DNA from: Linanthus parryae
Lineage: Eukaryota; Streptophyta; Magnoliopsida; Ericales; Polemoniaceae
DNA: 64,000 nt
Direction: 5' to 3'
Assembly: GCA_023055425.1 (NCBI GenBank)
Contig: JALGPY010000004.1
Span: 61,713,718-61,777,717, forward strand
A program made the translations under genes and the position numbers. Numbering within the stretch: the first letter of the stretch is position 1; each line of letters opens with the position of its first letter. This document shows, in pieces, positions 1 to 12,733 of the stretch. The notes beneath the pieces were generated by a model, which was given only the letters and a program-made list of their open reading frames with translations, was not told the origin of the DNA and did no database searches.

Positions 1-8
1 TCGGGTAC

Positions 9-3000
9 TTGGAGAATCTCGCCCGACTGGGGTTCCCGGTCGGCCAAGAGTTGGCAACCGATCTCGTGTTGCAATCGTTGCCCGAGAGTTATGGACAGTT
101 CATTATGAACTATAACATGAACGAGATCGTTAAACCACTGCCAGATTTACTCAACATGTTGAGGACGGCTGAACAGAGCATCAACAAGGGTAAGGGCAAG
201 GCCATAATGATGGTACAGAAAGGAAAGAGCAAAAGGTTTGCCTCTTCCTCCAAGGGCAAAGGCAAGTCAGTTGCCAAGTCCAAGGAACCTGCCCTTAAGC
301 CTGTTGGTGGCATTGCCAAGGGTGTGACTAAAGGTGAGTGTCACTACTGCAGTCAGCCTGGACACTGGAGGAGGAACTGTCCAAAATATCTGGAGGACAA
401 GAGGCTTGGAATAGTGATTCCACCACCACCAGGTATTTTTGTTGTAGATGTCAATTTAACTTTCTCTACATCATGGGTATTAGATACTGGATGTGGATCT
501 CATATTTGTCGAAATATGCAGGATCTAAAGAGAAGTAGGAGATTGGCTAAAGGGGAGGTAGATCTGCGCGTTGGGAATGGAGCAAAGGTTGCTGCGTTGG
601 CCATAGGCGTGTGCGAGCTATCTCTGCCTTCAGGATTAGTTTTAGAATTAAATAATTGCTATTTTGTGCCTACTATGAGCAGAAACATTATTTCTATTTC
701 TTGTTTGGACAAGGATGGTTTTATTATTTCAATAAAGAACAATTGTTGTTCCTTTTATTTAAATAATATTAACTATTTTAGTGCGCAATTATTTAATGGA
801 CTTTATGTCCTTGATCTAAGCAATCCTGTCTACAACATTAATACCAAGCGGATTAAAATAAATGATTTAAATCCTGCTTATTTATGGCACTGTCGTTTAG
901 GCCATATAAATGAGAAACGTGTATCTAGACTCCATAAGGATGGATTACTAGACTCATTTGATTTTGAATCATATGAGACATGTGAGGCTTGTTTATTGGG
1001 AAAAATGACAAAGTCCCCTTTCAATAAGAAAGGTGAAAGGTCAAGTGAGCAATTGGCGCTCATACATACCGATGTGTGTGGGCAATTTGCCACGCCTGCC
1101 AGGGGTGGTTATGTCTACTTCATTACGTTTACTGATGATTACAGTAGATATGGATTTGTGTACCTCATGAGGGCAAAATCCGAATCCTTTGAAGTGTTCA
1201 AAGAATTCAAGAATGAAGTAGAAAAGCAACTTGGCAAAAGTATAAAGGCTCTACGATCGGATCGTGGAGGATAATACTTAATCCAAGAGTTTGACGACTA
1301 TCTTTGAGAGTGTGGGATCGTGTCCCAACTCACTCCACCCGGAACGCCACAATGGAATGGCGTGTCCGAGAGGAGGAATCGAACCCTATTGGATATGGTT
1401 CGATCTATGATGTGTCAAACCGATCTTCCATTGTCATTTTGGGGCTACGCTCTATTAAGTGCAGCTTTCACCATTAACCGTGTTCCATCTAAATCAGTCA
1501 TGAAGACACCATATGAAATGTGGAGTGGGAGGCGTCCCACACTGTCGTTCATGAGGATTTGGGGCTGCGATGTCTATGTAAAACGCTTACAGTCAGACAA
1601 GCTAGGGCCTAAATCGGATAAGTGTAAATTTTTGGGGTACCCTAAGGAAACTAAGGGATACTACTTCTACAATCCAACCGAGAACAAAGTGTTTGTTGCT
1701 CGGACCGGCGTGTTTCTAGAACGAGAATTTGTCTCTAAAGAAGCAAGTGGGAGGAATGTAGAACTTGAAGAGGTTCAAGAACCACAAATCACTGAACTGA
1801 TTATGGAACATGAACAGGAACCACAAGCAGTTGTGGAGCAACCTGTTCAGGTAACACAAGAGCTTCGTAGATCTAGTAGAGTGCGCCAGGAACCCGAGAG
1901 GTATGGACTTCTCGTAAACGATTCCGGTGACACGATGCTCATAGATGATGAGCCTACTACCTATGAGGAGGCCATGAGTGGCCCAGACTCTCAGAAGTGG
2001 CTGGAAGCCATGAGATCCGAGATGGAATCCATGTATACCAACAAAGTATGGACTTTGGTGGAACCACCCGATGGGGCGCGGCCCATAGGGTGCAAATGGG
2101 TCTTCAAGAAGAAGATCGACATGGATGGTAATGTGATTACCTATAAGGGCCGATTGGTGGCTAAAGGATTCAGACAGATTCATGGTATTGACTATGATGA
2201 AACCTTTTCACCAGTCGCTATGACCAAATCCATCCGAATCCTACTTGCAATTGCAGCATACCACGACTATGAGATTTGGCAGATGGATGTCAAAACTGCA
2301 TTCCTTTATGGGAATCTCCTCGAGGACGTGTATATGATACAGCCGGAGGGTTTTGAGGATCCAAAGCAAGCCAACAAAGTCTGTAAACTGCAACGATCCA
2401 TTTATGGATTGAAGCAAGCTTCTAGGAGCTGGAATCGACGTTTTAATGAAGTGGACAAAGAGTTTGGCTTCATCAGAAACGAAGATGAGTCTTGTGTCTA
2501 CAAGAAGGTTAGTGGGAGCTCTGTAGCTTTTCTGGTCTTGTATGTGGATGACATACTACTCATTGGAAACGACGTTCCCATGCTGCAATCTGTCAAAGAT
2601 TGGCTAGGAAAGTGTTTCTTAATGAAAGACTTAGGGGAAGCAGCCTATATACTCGGTATAAAGATCTATAGAGATAGATCTAAGAGGTTGCTAGGCCTAA
2701 GTCAAAGTACATATATTGACAAGGTGTTGAAACGGTTCAACATGCAAGATTCCAAGAAGGGATTCTTGCCCATGTCACATGGAATCACTCTTTCGAAGAG
2801 TGGTTGTCCCTCCAATGAGATTGAGAAGGAACGCATGAGTAGAATCCCCTATGCCTCGGCCATAGGATCTATCATGTACGCCATGTTATGTACTAGACCA
2901 GATGTGTCATATGCCTAGAGTATGACAAGCAGATACCAATCTAATCCGGGTGAGAGTCACTGGATTGCAGTCAAGAACATCCTAAAGTACTTGAGAAGAA

Positions 3001-3509
3001 CTAAGGATGCTTTCTTGATATTTGGCGGTGAGGAAGAGTTGCGTGTAAGGGGTTACACTGATGCAAGCTTCCAAACCGACAGAGATGACTTTAGATCACA
3101 ATCGGGATATGTGTTTTGCCTGAATGGAGCAGCGGTGAGCTGGAAGAGTTCCAAGCAAGAGACGGTAGCTGATTCTACAACAGAGGCTGAGTACATTGCT
3201 GCAAATGGCGCAGCAAAGGAGGCTGTTTGGATCACAAAGTTTGTTTCTGAACTTGGTGTGATCCCTAGCATTGCGGATCCAGTTGAGTTGTTCTGTGACA
3301 ACACTGGGGCGATCGCGCAATCAAAGGAACCCAGGTCGCACCAGAAGTCCAAGCACGTGCTCAGGAAGTTTCATCTGATTCGAAATATTATCGATAGAGG
3401 AGACGTTCGGATATGCAAGATTCCTACAGATGATAATCTGTCAGACCCGCTTACAAAGCCTCTCACGCAGTGGAAGCATGAAGGGCACACTAGGAGTAAG
3501 GGCATATGA
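9..3509 (+). pseudogene. Copia gag-pol polyprotein, partial, with three nonsense codons
   Basis: One reading frame runs from the left edge to the TGA at 3507-3509. It is interrupted only by TAA at 1272-1274, TGA at 1305-1307 and TAG at 2916-2918; there is no frameshift. Domains in order: gag C-terminus; zinc knuckle CHYCSQPGHWRRNC near 340-382; protease motif LDTGCGSH near 480-500; pre-integrase HHCC with CEACLLGK near 980-1000; integrase core with aspartates in HTDVCG and LRSDRGG, followed by QWNGVSERRN after the first stops; RT with YVDDILLIG near 2540; RNase H with YTDASF, EAEY and CDNTGA. In a live element this frame yields capsid, protease, integrase and RT-RNase H. With three stops it cannot make full-length Pol, though the rest reads well, so decay is recent to moderate. 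Confidence 0.92.
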
Positions 3510-3544
3510 GATGCGCCAGATTGACTCTAGTGCAAGTGGGAGAC

Positions 3545-4973
3545 TGTTGGAATAGATGCCCTAGAGGCAATCTAATTTAGTGAGAATTATTTGTGGCTAG
3601 AAATTCATTTATTATTTATTGGATATTTAATATAATGAAGTCCTTATATTTACAATTGTGTTGTTTATCTTAAATATCCCTAGTCAAGTATAATGATTAA
3701 ATGGGACAATCATCTATAGACTAGTATGGGGTTGGATTGATATGGAGATATCACGATCCAACACATAGGTGTGCATTAGGGAATGTTGCACTGGATTGAC
3801 CCATCTCCGAGAAGGCTACATACACGTTATGTTGAGTCACAAGCGCTTCTCGCGGTGCAACGGTATTGTTATCCTTAGACTTGAAGTCACTAGATATTTT
3901 AGTTGTGGATTATTGTGATCTTGGTAGCGTTAAACGCTACACCGTAACTGGGTAGTTATAAAGGCGTGTACTGGATACAATAAGAAGCAAGCTTAGAGAT
4001 CGCAGTGGACGTAGATAGAATTTGTCCCTCCCACATAACGAGAGCAAATATCCTAGGCCACTCGAGGGATAGTGCTTATAGAATGTCTGGCCAGACTCAA
4101 ATAAATCAATATGGGATATTGATGTTATTTGCACGAATAAGGCTATTCCCATGGATCGAGAAACTGTGGATTGGATATACGAGTGTGACTTGTATGTCTC
4201 GTGTCCAATACGGATATAGAGACAAAGGGATGAGACAATTACTTGTACAAAGGTTGTCAAGATGACTATTCTATTAGTTGGCTAGAATGGATGTTTTGCT
4301 AGAGACCGCTCCATATTAGCAAATAGTTGCTACCAACTAGATAGAACCTATGGGGTCACACGCTATATAGAGTTGAACTAGATTTGGGAATTAATTGATT
4401 GGATTAATTAATTAGAAGGATCACTTTGCAAACCCTTGCAAACTTAGTAGGGACTAATTTGCAAGGAAGGGACTAAATTGAATTCTAGCAGGACTAGAAT
4501 GAGTCCTTTAGGTAGTTGACAAGGAGTTGTTGAACTGTATAAAGGACCTTCCTTCCTTCCTTCCCATATAACTTATGCTCATTAGTGAACATAACAAGAG
4601 TGGGAGAGAACAAAAGGAGAGAGAGCAAGCAACAAGGGAGCCCGACCGCCCCCTTGCCGCCGCCCCGTCCCCGTCGGCCAAAGGAGGCCGAGACCCTCCT
4701 TTTGGGTCTCGTTTTGCGTGATTCTTCTTCCTCTTCCTCTTCCGGGCTAGCACCAAGGATTTGGGAGATCTAGGATCAACTCTAGGCGTGGATCAACCAT
4801 AGAGAACGTGACACAATTCGCGTTTGAAGTCATCAAAGGAGAACCCTAAGGTGTGTTTGTGATTTCTAACCCTTACCATCGTTATGTCTCTTGACTTGTG
4901 ATCCTTGGAGGGTTTTGCATGGTTTTATGTTTGTTTATGCTTCCGTTGTGCATCCATGAATCAAAACCCTACA
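3545..4973 (+). repeat. 3' LTR of the Angela-like Copia element
   Basis: About 1.43 kb, from TGTTGG at 3545 to CCTACA at 4973. The two ends form an imperfect inverted repeat, with canonical TG...CA termini. It follows directly on the purine tract. It contains short chance ORFs, including a Pro/Ser-rich stretch near 4585-4770, which I do not regard as genes. The right boundary is placed where the LINE A RNase H frame resumes. The matching 5' LTR is outside the window. Confidence 0.8.
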
Positions 4974-5610
4974 CCTCCGGATTCATCTGAATCTCTAATA
5001 AGTCTTCTTGGAGATATCGTCGCAGAAAATCTGGAGGATGAATCGAGTAAATGATAGCTTCTTCGTCTTCCAAGCCCTTCGTTGCCATCACATGAGCCGG
5101 TTGGTTGCCTGTTCTGCGTATATAAACCAAAGTACCCCTGAATCGATCGATGATGAGATGCCGGAGCTCTGCCAAAATTTCTTCCCATTCGTTGTACCAT
5201 TTCTGAGATCCGTTAACCCTATTACAGACATTCATCGAATCCACTTCAAAGATAGTAGAATCATAGTTGAGATTAGCATCCCTCATCAACCTTGTTACTT
5301 CCCTGAGGGCAATCGCTTCACCCAGATCTGAGTCGGCGATGAAACCAAGTGGAATTGTAATTGCTGCTATGAACTCACCTGTGTGATTTCTAATGACCGC
5401 TCCTGCACTTGCACAACAGTTAATCTTGGAGACAGCAAAATCCACATGGATTTTTAGGGTTCCTATTGGAGGAAGGTTCCAAATTTCAGGTAACTTATCT
5501 TTGACCCTCGTCACCTCTTTATCATTTGAACAATTCCACTCTGAAACTATGAAATTAATCCAACTCAACAACTGATTCTGTGTTTGTTCTCTGTTTTCAA
5601 AAACTTTCAT
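4974..5610 (-). pseudogene. LINE A C-terminal RNase H domain
   Basis: The frame begins at 5610 and runs leftward into the Copia LTR, where it stops at 4969. It has the plant LINE RNase H pattern: an HVDFAVSKINCCASAGAVIR block (first acidic residue in HVDF), then ALREVTRLMRDANL with the conserved Glu, then FEVDSMNVCN, then a C-terminal RRTGNQPAHVMA block with the conserved His. This domain removes RNA from the RNA-DNA hybrid during target-primed reverse transcription. Its natural C-terminus is close to the point where Copia inserted, so little coding sequence is lost. It is frameshifted relative to the upstream zf-RVT segment. Confidence 0.8.
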
Positions 5611-6390
5611 ATTTCTAGTTCTCCAGATTATCCAAAGACAGGCAATAAAACTTATCTGAGAATTTCCTTCATTCTGGCTGATGATGTTGTCAATCTTACT
5701 CTGATAGTGTTTCCAAATAAATTTGAAATATTTGCAGTCTCTGAATAAGTGGGCTTGGGTTTCTGCAGAAAAAGAGCAACAGGGACAGTGCTGAAGAACA
5801 TTAATTCCACGCCTGCTAAGGTTACTCCTAACAGCAAGAGAGTTAGAGCAGAATCTCCAAATAAAGAATTTGATCTTCTGAGGAACAAGTAACTTCCATA
5901 TACGCTTCCAATCTTCATTTACAATGCCAGTGCTGGTGTTACCAGAAACTCTAGTTTATGTTCTCTGTCTTTTCACCTGAATTGTTCAATGATAGCCAGT
6001 CTTAACAGAGTAATCACCATTGGTAGTGTAACCCCAGCAAAGTTTGTCTTGAGTTAAGCTTTTGCAAATAAGAGTTCTGATAATGTCCTCTGTGTCCTGA
6101 GTATTGAAATGCTGAGTTATGAAATTGAAATTCCAGTTTTTATTCTGATCCAACAAACAACTGACTGTAGCATTAGTAGGGAGACTTGGGAAGCTGTAAG
6201 CAGGCCTACCTCCTTTGTCCAAAATCCACTTATTTTTGTAGATGAGAGTGTGTTGTCCATTCCCAATAACAAATCTGCTCCCAGTCTTGATGATCTCTTG
6301 AGCTTTAACAAGGCTCCTCCAGACATAAGAGGGTGTACAGCCTAAATCTGCACTTAAAATAGTGTTCTCTCTGTAGTATTTAGCTTTGAG
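5611..6390 (-). pseudogene. LINE A RT C-terminal and zf-RVT region
   Basis: Minus-strand reading from 6390: a segment with GSRFVIGNGQHTLIYKNKWI and then GDYSVKTGYH (to about 5986). A frame-shifted zinc-binding RT domain follows around 5650-5920, where parts of a KIKFFIWRFC-like and HCPCCSF-like pattern can be read when frames are switched. This layout matches the plant LINE region between the RT thumb and RNase H. At least two frame changes are needed. The right boundary is the solo LTR at 6391, and the sequence is continuous with 9852 once the LTR is removed. Confidence 0.7.
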
Positions 6391-9300
6391 TGAAACATCC
6401 CGGGATCTCGGTTCAGGGTTAATGCGACAATCGATAACCAAAAGTAGAAAATTAACTATTAAGATTACATCTCAATTACTGTATACAATAAATATTTCAA
6501 AAAAACGAGTACAATCTGGATAACAAATAATGTTGAGATCTACTAAGTTACGACTTCGTCTCGTTACGCGTTCCCAACCCCACCTTATTTGATGACCTGC
6601 GGTTTTCAAATGGCAAAAGCCCACGCCGTTTTGAAGAAAAATGATCAGTAAAAAACTGAGTAAGTACACACTACGACATGTAAAGCATCGAGTCGCACAC
6701 AAGGATAAGTTGAAATAAATACATGGGTTTGAAACATCGATAAACAAAAGAGTTGAGAAAATTTGGAATAATTATGAGTAAACGTTTAGAAAGATTTCTC
6801 ATCTTTAAAACATTTATAGATCACGAGTAGTCAAGATACTCTTAAACCATTGCAAGCTTACGTGAGAAAATTATGTTTCATTGAAGAACATTTAATTCAC
6901 GAGTACTACATTTCTTTACATTTCATATACAAACTGCTTCACGAGTATTCTAGATATTACTAGACAAGTAAAATATCAACAGTACGCAAACTGATAACGA
7001 TATTAAGTCACAAGTAGACAAAGCATTTCAAATCATTTGAATTGATTAGGGCATATCAAGAGCCACAAACAACATCAACATAGTAGTCAATTTTATTTCA
7101 AGTTCCATTAACCGTTAAGTTTAGCTGAGGCATGTCCAGAGCCACCAGCAGGATCGATGTAAACAGAGGGATCACGAAATAATCACTAAGGGTTCCTTCT
7201 TGGGTCTATCAAACCCTATATCACCCGAGCGTTAAGGGAGCTCATTCGTCAACCCCGCTCATAACATTAGCTAAAAGGCCTTAAGTGTCGACACCCATAT
7301 ACCGTAGTGACCCTTACAAGTATAAGTAGCACTCTATAGCTCTATAAACCTCTTTGCCTCAATATCTTGATACATTTTGGCTCATCGGGGGCGAATTTCT
7401 GAACATTAAAGTTCTATCCAATAATAAGAAGAATTGCTTCAATGGTCTTAGCCATAAGAAAATGGAGGATCGCTTGACGCCTCCCATTAATAACAGTACT
7501 CTGTACATCGTCCTAAGTCTATTAGAGGTATTTTATTTCTTCTCTTTCACATAACCAGAATCAGAATATCAACATTTCACAAGTAATTTCTGAGATTTCT
7601 CAAAGGAGATGAATAAAATAGTTTAACAACATTCGAGTGGAAAACATGCATTCTGATACTTTTTCATATAACAAGCATTCATTTGAAACATCAAACACAT
7701 ACGCACATTTTGATATGAAAAGGTCGTACATATGTACTTACCACTAAGATGTAGCACAAGCAAAAGCGATAAGGTAAGTCGAGCACTCCAACGAGAACCA
7801 CTCTCTCCTACGAAGTCGAGGTCTACAATTACACGTATAGCGTACTCGTTACAACTAATGTACGCATGCATAATACGAATGCAAACCTACATGCCACATA
7901 GTCCTATATGTCACCAATGCACATGTAATTCTTTTCACTTATCAAAATAAATCAAACAATGCACTTAGAATTTTAAAATTTTAATTTTCTAAAAACGGTG
8001 AAACTACAATTGTGGACAGAATTGTAGCTCCGACTTTAGAGGCATATTTACCATATCAAAACATTTATTAAAATCTTGAAATTAATATATGATGAACCTA
8101 CATGTGTCTACTTTCAGAAACACCAAGAAAATCAAGCATAGCTATTATAAAACTCAAGTTAAAAAAATAACAAGCACTGCTATGCAGAGACAAATTTGGA
8201 AGAAAGTTTCAACTTTGAAGAATAATTGCTACTACTTGGAGAATAGGAAAAATGCCCATCTTCTCCAGAATGAATTCCTTATGTGTCTACTTTAATCAAA
8301 AGAAATTTTAGATGCCATAGGTTTCTGAAAAAGGAGTTTTTAACAAAAATGGCAAGAATGGTCCAGAAACGGATTTTCAGAAAACATACAACTTAGAATG
8401 AGCTTATCTCCCAAATCAAAAAGGCTATGAAGTTGATTTTTCTTTTCAAAATTACCCTCTTTGAGTCTAGTTTCAGAATATGTAAGATTTAAAAATTCCG
8501 CCGCGATAAAATTTAGAGATATTGTACGTTTTTCACAAACTGGTCAGATTGTAAAAATATGCAATTTTTCCAAAAATCAACAAGTTTGGTTCAAATGATA
8601 CATGCAGCTTATGGAGACTTGATTTTCCACCCAAATAACACAATTTTAGGCATTACCTAAGATTTTTACATGCTCTTGACACAAATTATCTAAGTGTTCT
8701 TGACATGAAAATGCAAATTAGAAGGCATTCACAACATGCATGTGGGTTCTAGTGTGAGTTTCATGAAATAGTCAAAATTTGGGAGTTTAACTCTTGATCA
8801 AACCATGAAAATGAATAATCAAGCATGGAAAGGAAGAAATATAAGATGAAATATCATCAATCAAAGAAAAACATGAACATGCATGTATGAATTCAAGACT
8901 AGAAGGTAGATTTACCCCAAGATTCAAGAAATTAGAGGAAAATGGTGAAATTGGGCTTCAATCCATGGGTAGAATGGTGGAATAACCCCCCTCCATGATG
9001 ATAATAAGGTTGGACTCAAGTTTTCCATGATTTAGAGACCATAAAAGTGAGTTCTGATGAAGTTTTTGTGAAGTCAACACCCAAAAACGGGCATGGAAAT
9101 TTGAGAGAGAGAAAAGAGCTTGTGTGAATGCTCTCGAAGAGAAAAACATGTGAAGAATTATGGATGAAAGAAATGGGGTTGATGGTGGAGGTTGGTGGTG
9201 AAGAATCTCCCAAAAGATGTTGATAAAAAGTGAAGGTAGTAATGGGAGGTTGATGGAGATGGGAGTGATAGAAGAAAAAATGATTGAATATAATGGGTGT

Positions 9301-9851
9301 AGTGTTCTTGATGTATTAGTAGAGCAAAATGTGAGATTCTTAAAAAAAAACATCTCCATGTTTTAGTAGAGTTGACCAAAAATAATTGAGGGGGGACTTG
9401 ACTATAAATAATCAATAAATGAATTGCTAGTTGGGGTAAAAAAATGTAATATTGATAAATGAGAGGTTTCTTTGTGAAAACTAAAAGTTGATGGGTGAAA
9501 ATATATTTTCCAATTAATAGCTAACACATATAAGTTAATTTTCATAAATAATAAACTTTCCAAATAATTTCAAATACACCACTTTGTATATAAATGTCAA
9601 AATCCACTTTTAGAAAACTACAAGTATTTCCCAAGTATACAATATAAGTTCCATATAGTATTATCCAAGTTTCAAAAATTACAAAATAACTTCAAAACAA
9701 AATTTTATATAACCATAGATATCCAATGGTACCCTTATACTTTAAAACTAAGAAGAAGTCAAGAACAAGTTTGAAATATAAATGTGTTGAAATTCTCAAA
9801 TTCTTTTCCGAAATTACCAAATAGCCCCGAACTAAGATACAGGGTATTACA
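6391..9851 (-). repeat. Solo LTR (copy 3), chromovirus-like, minus orientation
   Basis: 3461 bp. On plus it starts TGAAACATCCCGG and ends CAGGGTATTACA; read on minus it is TGTAATACCC...GATGTTTCA, i.e. TG...CA. Both sides carry TTGAG (6386-6390 and 9852-9856), a perfect 5-bp target duplication. Its 3' half on minus aligns by eye with the solo LTRs at 12734 and 31195, including a conserved block at 7279-7312. There is no internal retrotransposon sequence, so this is a solo LTR left by LTR-LTR recombination. The chromovirus (Tekay/Del) assignment is inferred only from the large LTR and its termini. It is the most diverged of the three solo copies. Confidence 0.85.
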
Positions 9852-11727
9852 TTGAGAACCCTAGAAATTAGGAGATTAGGGTTTTTGAACACCATCCATA
9901 CCTGTTTTGCCAGTAAAGAGAGATTAAAACTTTCCAGATCTCTCATGCCTAGACCACCATCCTGCTTGTGATGACACATTCTGTTCCATGAGATCCAGTT
10001 TAAACATCTGCCTTCCGTATTGTTTACCCAAAAGAATCTAGACATCAAAGCTTCAATGTCCTTGACAATTGAGGTAGGGATCAAGAAACAAGACATGTAC
10101 TAGGTAGCAGTGCTTGAATAACAGCTTTTAGCAGCACTTCTTTACCTGCAGGGGTCAGGGTTTTCTCTTTCCAAGTGGAAAGTTTCTTCCAAATTCTATG
10201 CTTTAGGATACTGAAAATTCTTTTCTTTTCTCTACCAATAGCAGAAGGTAGACCAAGGTATTTCTCATGACAATTAGTAGTAGGAACATCAAAGATTCCT
10301 TGTAGACACTCTTTAGCTATATCAGTCACAGAGGGAGAGAAAACCAGAGCTGATTTGGCATAGTTCACTTTTTGACCTGAGGCATTACAAAAAAGATTAA
10401 TAATACCTCTAACAGTAGTTGCTTCCTAAGGGGTTGCCCTTCCAAAAAACAAAGAGTCATCTGCAAAGAACAAATTTGAAATAACAAGACCATTTCCCAG
10501 AGATCTGAAACCTTGAAGCCTCCCTTCATTAACTGCTTTATTAATTAGCCCAGTAAAACCTTCTGAACATAGCAGGAAGAGATATGGTGACAAATGATCA
10601 CCTTGGCGTAAACCTCTTGTGGGTTTGAAATAATCAGTCTTCCCCCCATTTATTAGGATTGAATAAGAAACTGTGGTAACACAGTTCATAATGAGGTTTG
10701 AAAAACCACTAGGAAAACCCAGCTTGTCCATGCTCATTCTAAGATAGTTCCACTCAATTCTATCATAAGCCTTTGACATATCAAGGTTCAAAGAGAAAAA
10801 ACCATTGCCTTTCTTCTGTTTCTTCATAGAATGGATTGTTTCAAAAGCTATAATGATATTATCAGTAATCTGTCTATGTGGAACAAAAGCACTCTGAGAA
10901 TCATCAATCACTTCTGGAAATATCTTTTTCATTCTGTTAGCAAGAACTTTGGACACAATCTTGTATATGACATTGCACAAAGAAATTGGTCTGAAATCAG
11001 TAGTTTCTTTAGGGATATCAACCTTAGGTATTAGAGAAATACAGGTCTGGTTAATAACAGAAACATTATCACCATTATTCAGTATATTGAGTACCGGGTT
11101 AGTAATATCTTCCCCAACTATGCTCCAGTGGTGTTGATAAAAGATTGCAGGCATGCCATCTGGCCGTTGAGCCTTTTGAGGGTGCATTTGATTAAGTGCC
11201 TCAAACACCTCATCTTTAGTATAAGGTTTCAACATAAAATCACACATAGGAGAGTTTACTTTAACAGGAATAGCATCAATAACAGTGTCAATTTGGGTAG
11301 TAGATTCAGCAGTAAGATTTTCTTGAAATAGTTGAGACAAACCTCTGAGATTTCTGACTCTTCAGTTTTCCAAACATGTCTGTCATCATTGATGCCCCTT
11401 ATCTGGTTTCTTCTTTTCCTGGCTGAAGCTTTCCTGTGAAAATAAGAAGTATTTCTATCTCCTTCTTTAAGCCACAAAGCTTTAGATTTTTGTCTCCAAT
11501 CCATTTCCTGTTTAAGCAAGATGTTTGATCTCAGATTGAACACTTCTAATCTTTTGCAGATTCCTGTGACTAGGATAATTCTCTGTAAGGTTGTCAAGCT
11601 GCTTCTGCAAGTTATCCAGGTCTTTTCCCTTAACTCTTTTGACTCCTCTATCCCAATTGTGCAAATCAGTTGTAAGTTGTTGTAACTTGTCCTGAAAAGA
11701 GGTAGTGGATGGATCAAAAGGTCTCAT
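9852..11727 (-). pseudogene. LINE A reverse transcriptase
   Basis: Minus strand. It reads through PDGMPAIFYQHHW, FRPISLCNVIYKIVSKVLANR, SAFVPHRQITDN, LDMSKAYDRIEW, GLRQGDHLSPYLF and FFADDSLFF (the catalytic FADD box near 10440-10460). A GKYLGLPS-like block near 10250 and the PTS...FFWVNN...GGLGMRDLESFN block near 9950-10080 follow. This is the complete palm and thumb of a plant L1 RT. Frameshifts near 11340, 10430 and 10080 break the frame. The N-terminal linker at 11512-11727 is rich in charged residues, as usual between endonuclease and RT. The sequence ends at the solo LTR boundary at 9851. Confidence 0.88.
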
Positions 11728-11754
11728 GTTCCAATGAGAATCAATTAAACTTCT

Positions 11755-12733
11755 TCAATCTTCATTTTTGGTCCAGCTGTAAGAGAATTGAAATCTCTTT
11801 CTATGTTGGTGCCTTTGTTTCTGAGACAGGAATTGAATTATCAGAGGATTATGGTCACTACTGCTAGCACTTTGAACCTCTGCAGTTGAGTGGTTGTACA
11901 TGTCCAAAAAGGAATGATTAGCCATAACTCTGTCTAATTTTTCTTTGGTGTGATGTGTTCCCTGTCTGTTATTACACCAAGTAAAAAAAGTGCCAGAAGT
12001 TGGGATTTGAAACAAGCCACAGTCCCTCAAACAGTCTCTGAAATTTTGCATTTGATTCTCACTTCTCAGTGATGAACCTGAATATTCATGATGCCCTGTT
12101 ATTTCATTGAAGTCTCCCAAAACAACCCAGGGGGTTAAAGGGTCTGGGGGCTTAATTTCCTCAGCGGCTCCCAAGAAAGCCCTCTAAGAGAAGTATCAGG
12201 ATCACCATAAAATCCTGTCATTAAGAACCATTTGGCAGGGTCCTGAGAATCATAGATCTTGCAATGAATAAAGTACTTATGATTCTCAGGTACTTCCATC
12301 ATTTTGTTGTCTTCCATCATTTCAGTGCTTCTACTCCTCTTGTTGTCCTTACCAAGAGTGGTAGAAGTGTCAAGCAGCATAACATAATCTTTCTGATTTT
12401 GTTGTTACAAATTGACAGTGAATTATTGTTTGCCTTTGTTGCCTGATTGACACAAAGTCCTGTTTTCCTCTTCTTCTTCTGGGCTTCACTAACTTCTGCA
12501 GCAACAGAGGTGATTGTTTGTCTCATAATGACCACTTATTTGCCTTTGTGACTGGGTACAGTATCAGCTTTTGAGTTCCCTGTCTTAACATTACCAAAGT
12601 CTCTTGAAGAGGAATTGGTAGCACATCTAGTGCTGTCATAAGAATGAATATTATGCTTGTGAACAGGACTCTATATTGGATTAGAGGGGTTCTGTGCACT
12701 TCTGAGCCATCCACCATACATTTTGATTGTTTG
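11755..12733 (-). pseudogene. LINE A endonuclease domain
   Basis: Minus strand, two overlapping frames (12380-12135 and 12174-11755). Motifs of the exonuclease-endonuclease-phosphatase fold are clear: FLMTGFYGDP, VVLGDFNEI, FTWCNNR, KLDRVMAN and SSSDHNPLI with the catalytic Asp-His pair. This enzyme nicks the target DNA to start LINE integration. A frameshift near 12150 splits it. Upstream (12400-12730) the frame is low in motifs and probably the ORF1-ORF2 linker. The sequence is cut at 12733 by a solo LTR and resumes at 16264 with ORF1. Confidence 0.85.

Larger units (their letters stand above)
1..4973 (+). mobile_element. Ty1/Copia retrotransposon, Angela/BARE-like, 5' part outside the window
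   Basis: Seen: a Copia-order polyprotein (gag zinc knuckle, DTG protease, integrase, RT, RNase H), then a purine-rich tract (about 3531-3543) and a 3' LTR starting TGTTGGAATAGATGCCCTAG. Known: BARE-1, WIS2 and Angela LTRs begin with almost the same sequence, and their gag has a similar block before the zinc knuckle. The lineage call is therefore Angela, by motif and not by tree. The element is inserted in the 3' region of LINE A: the LINE RNase H frame resumes directly after 4973. The 5' LTR and the start of gag lie to the left of the window, so the TSD cannot be checked. Confidence 0.9.
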
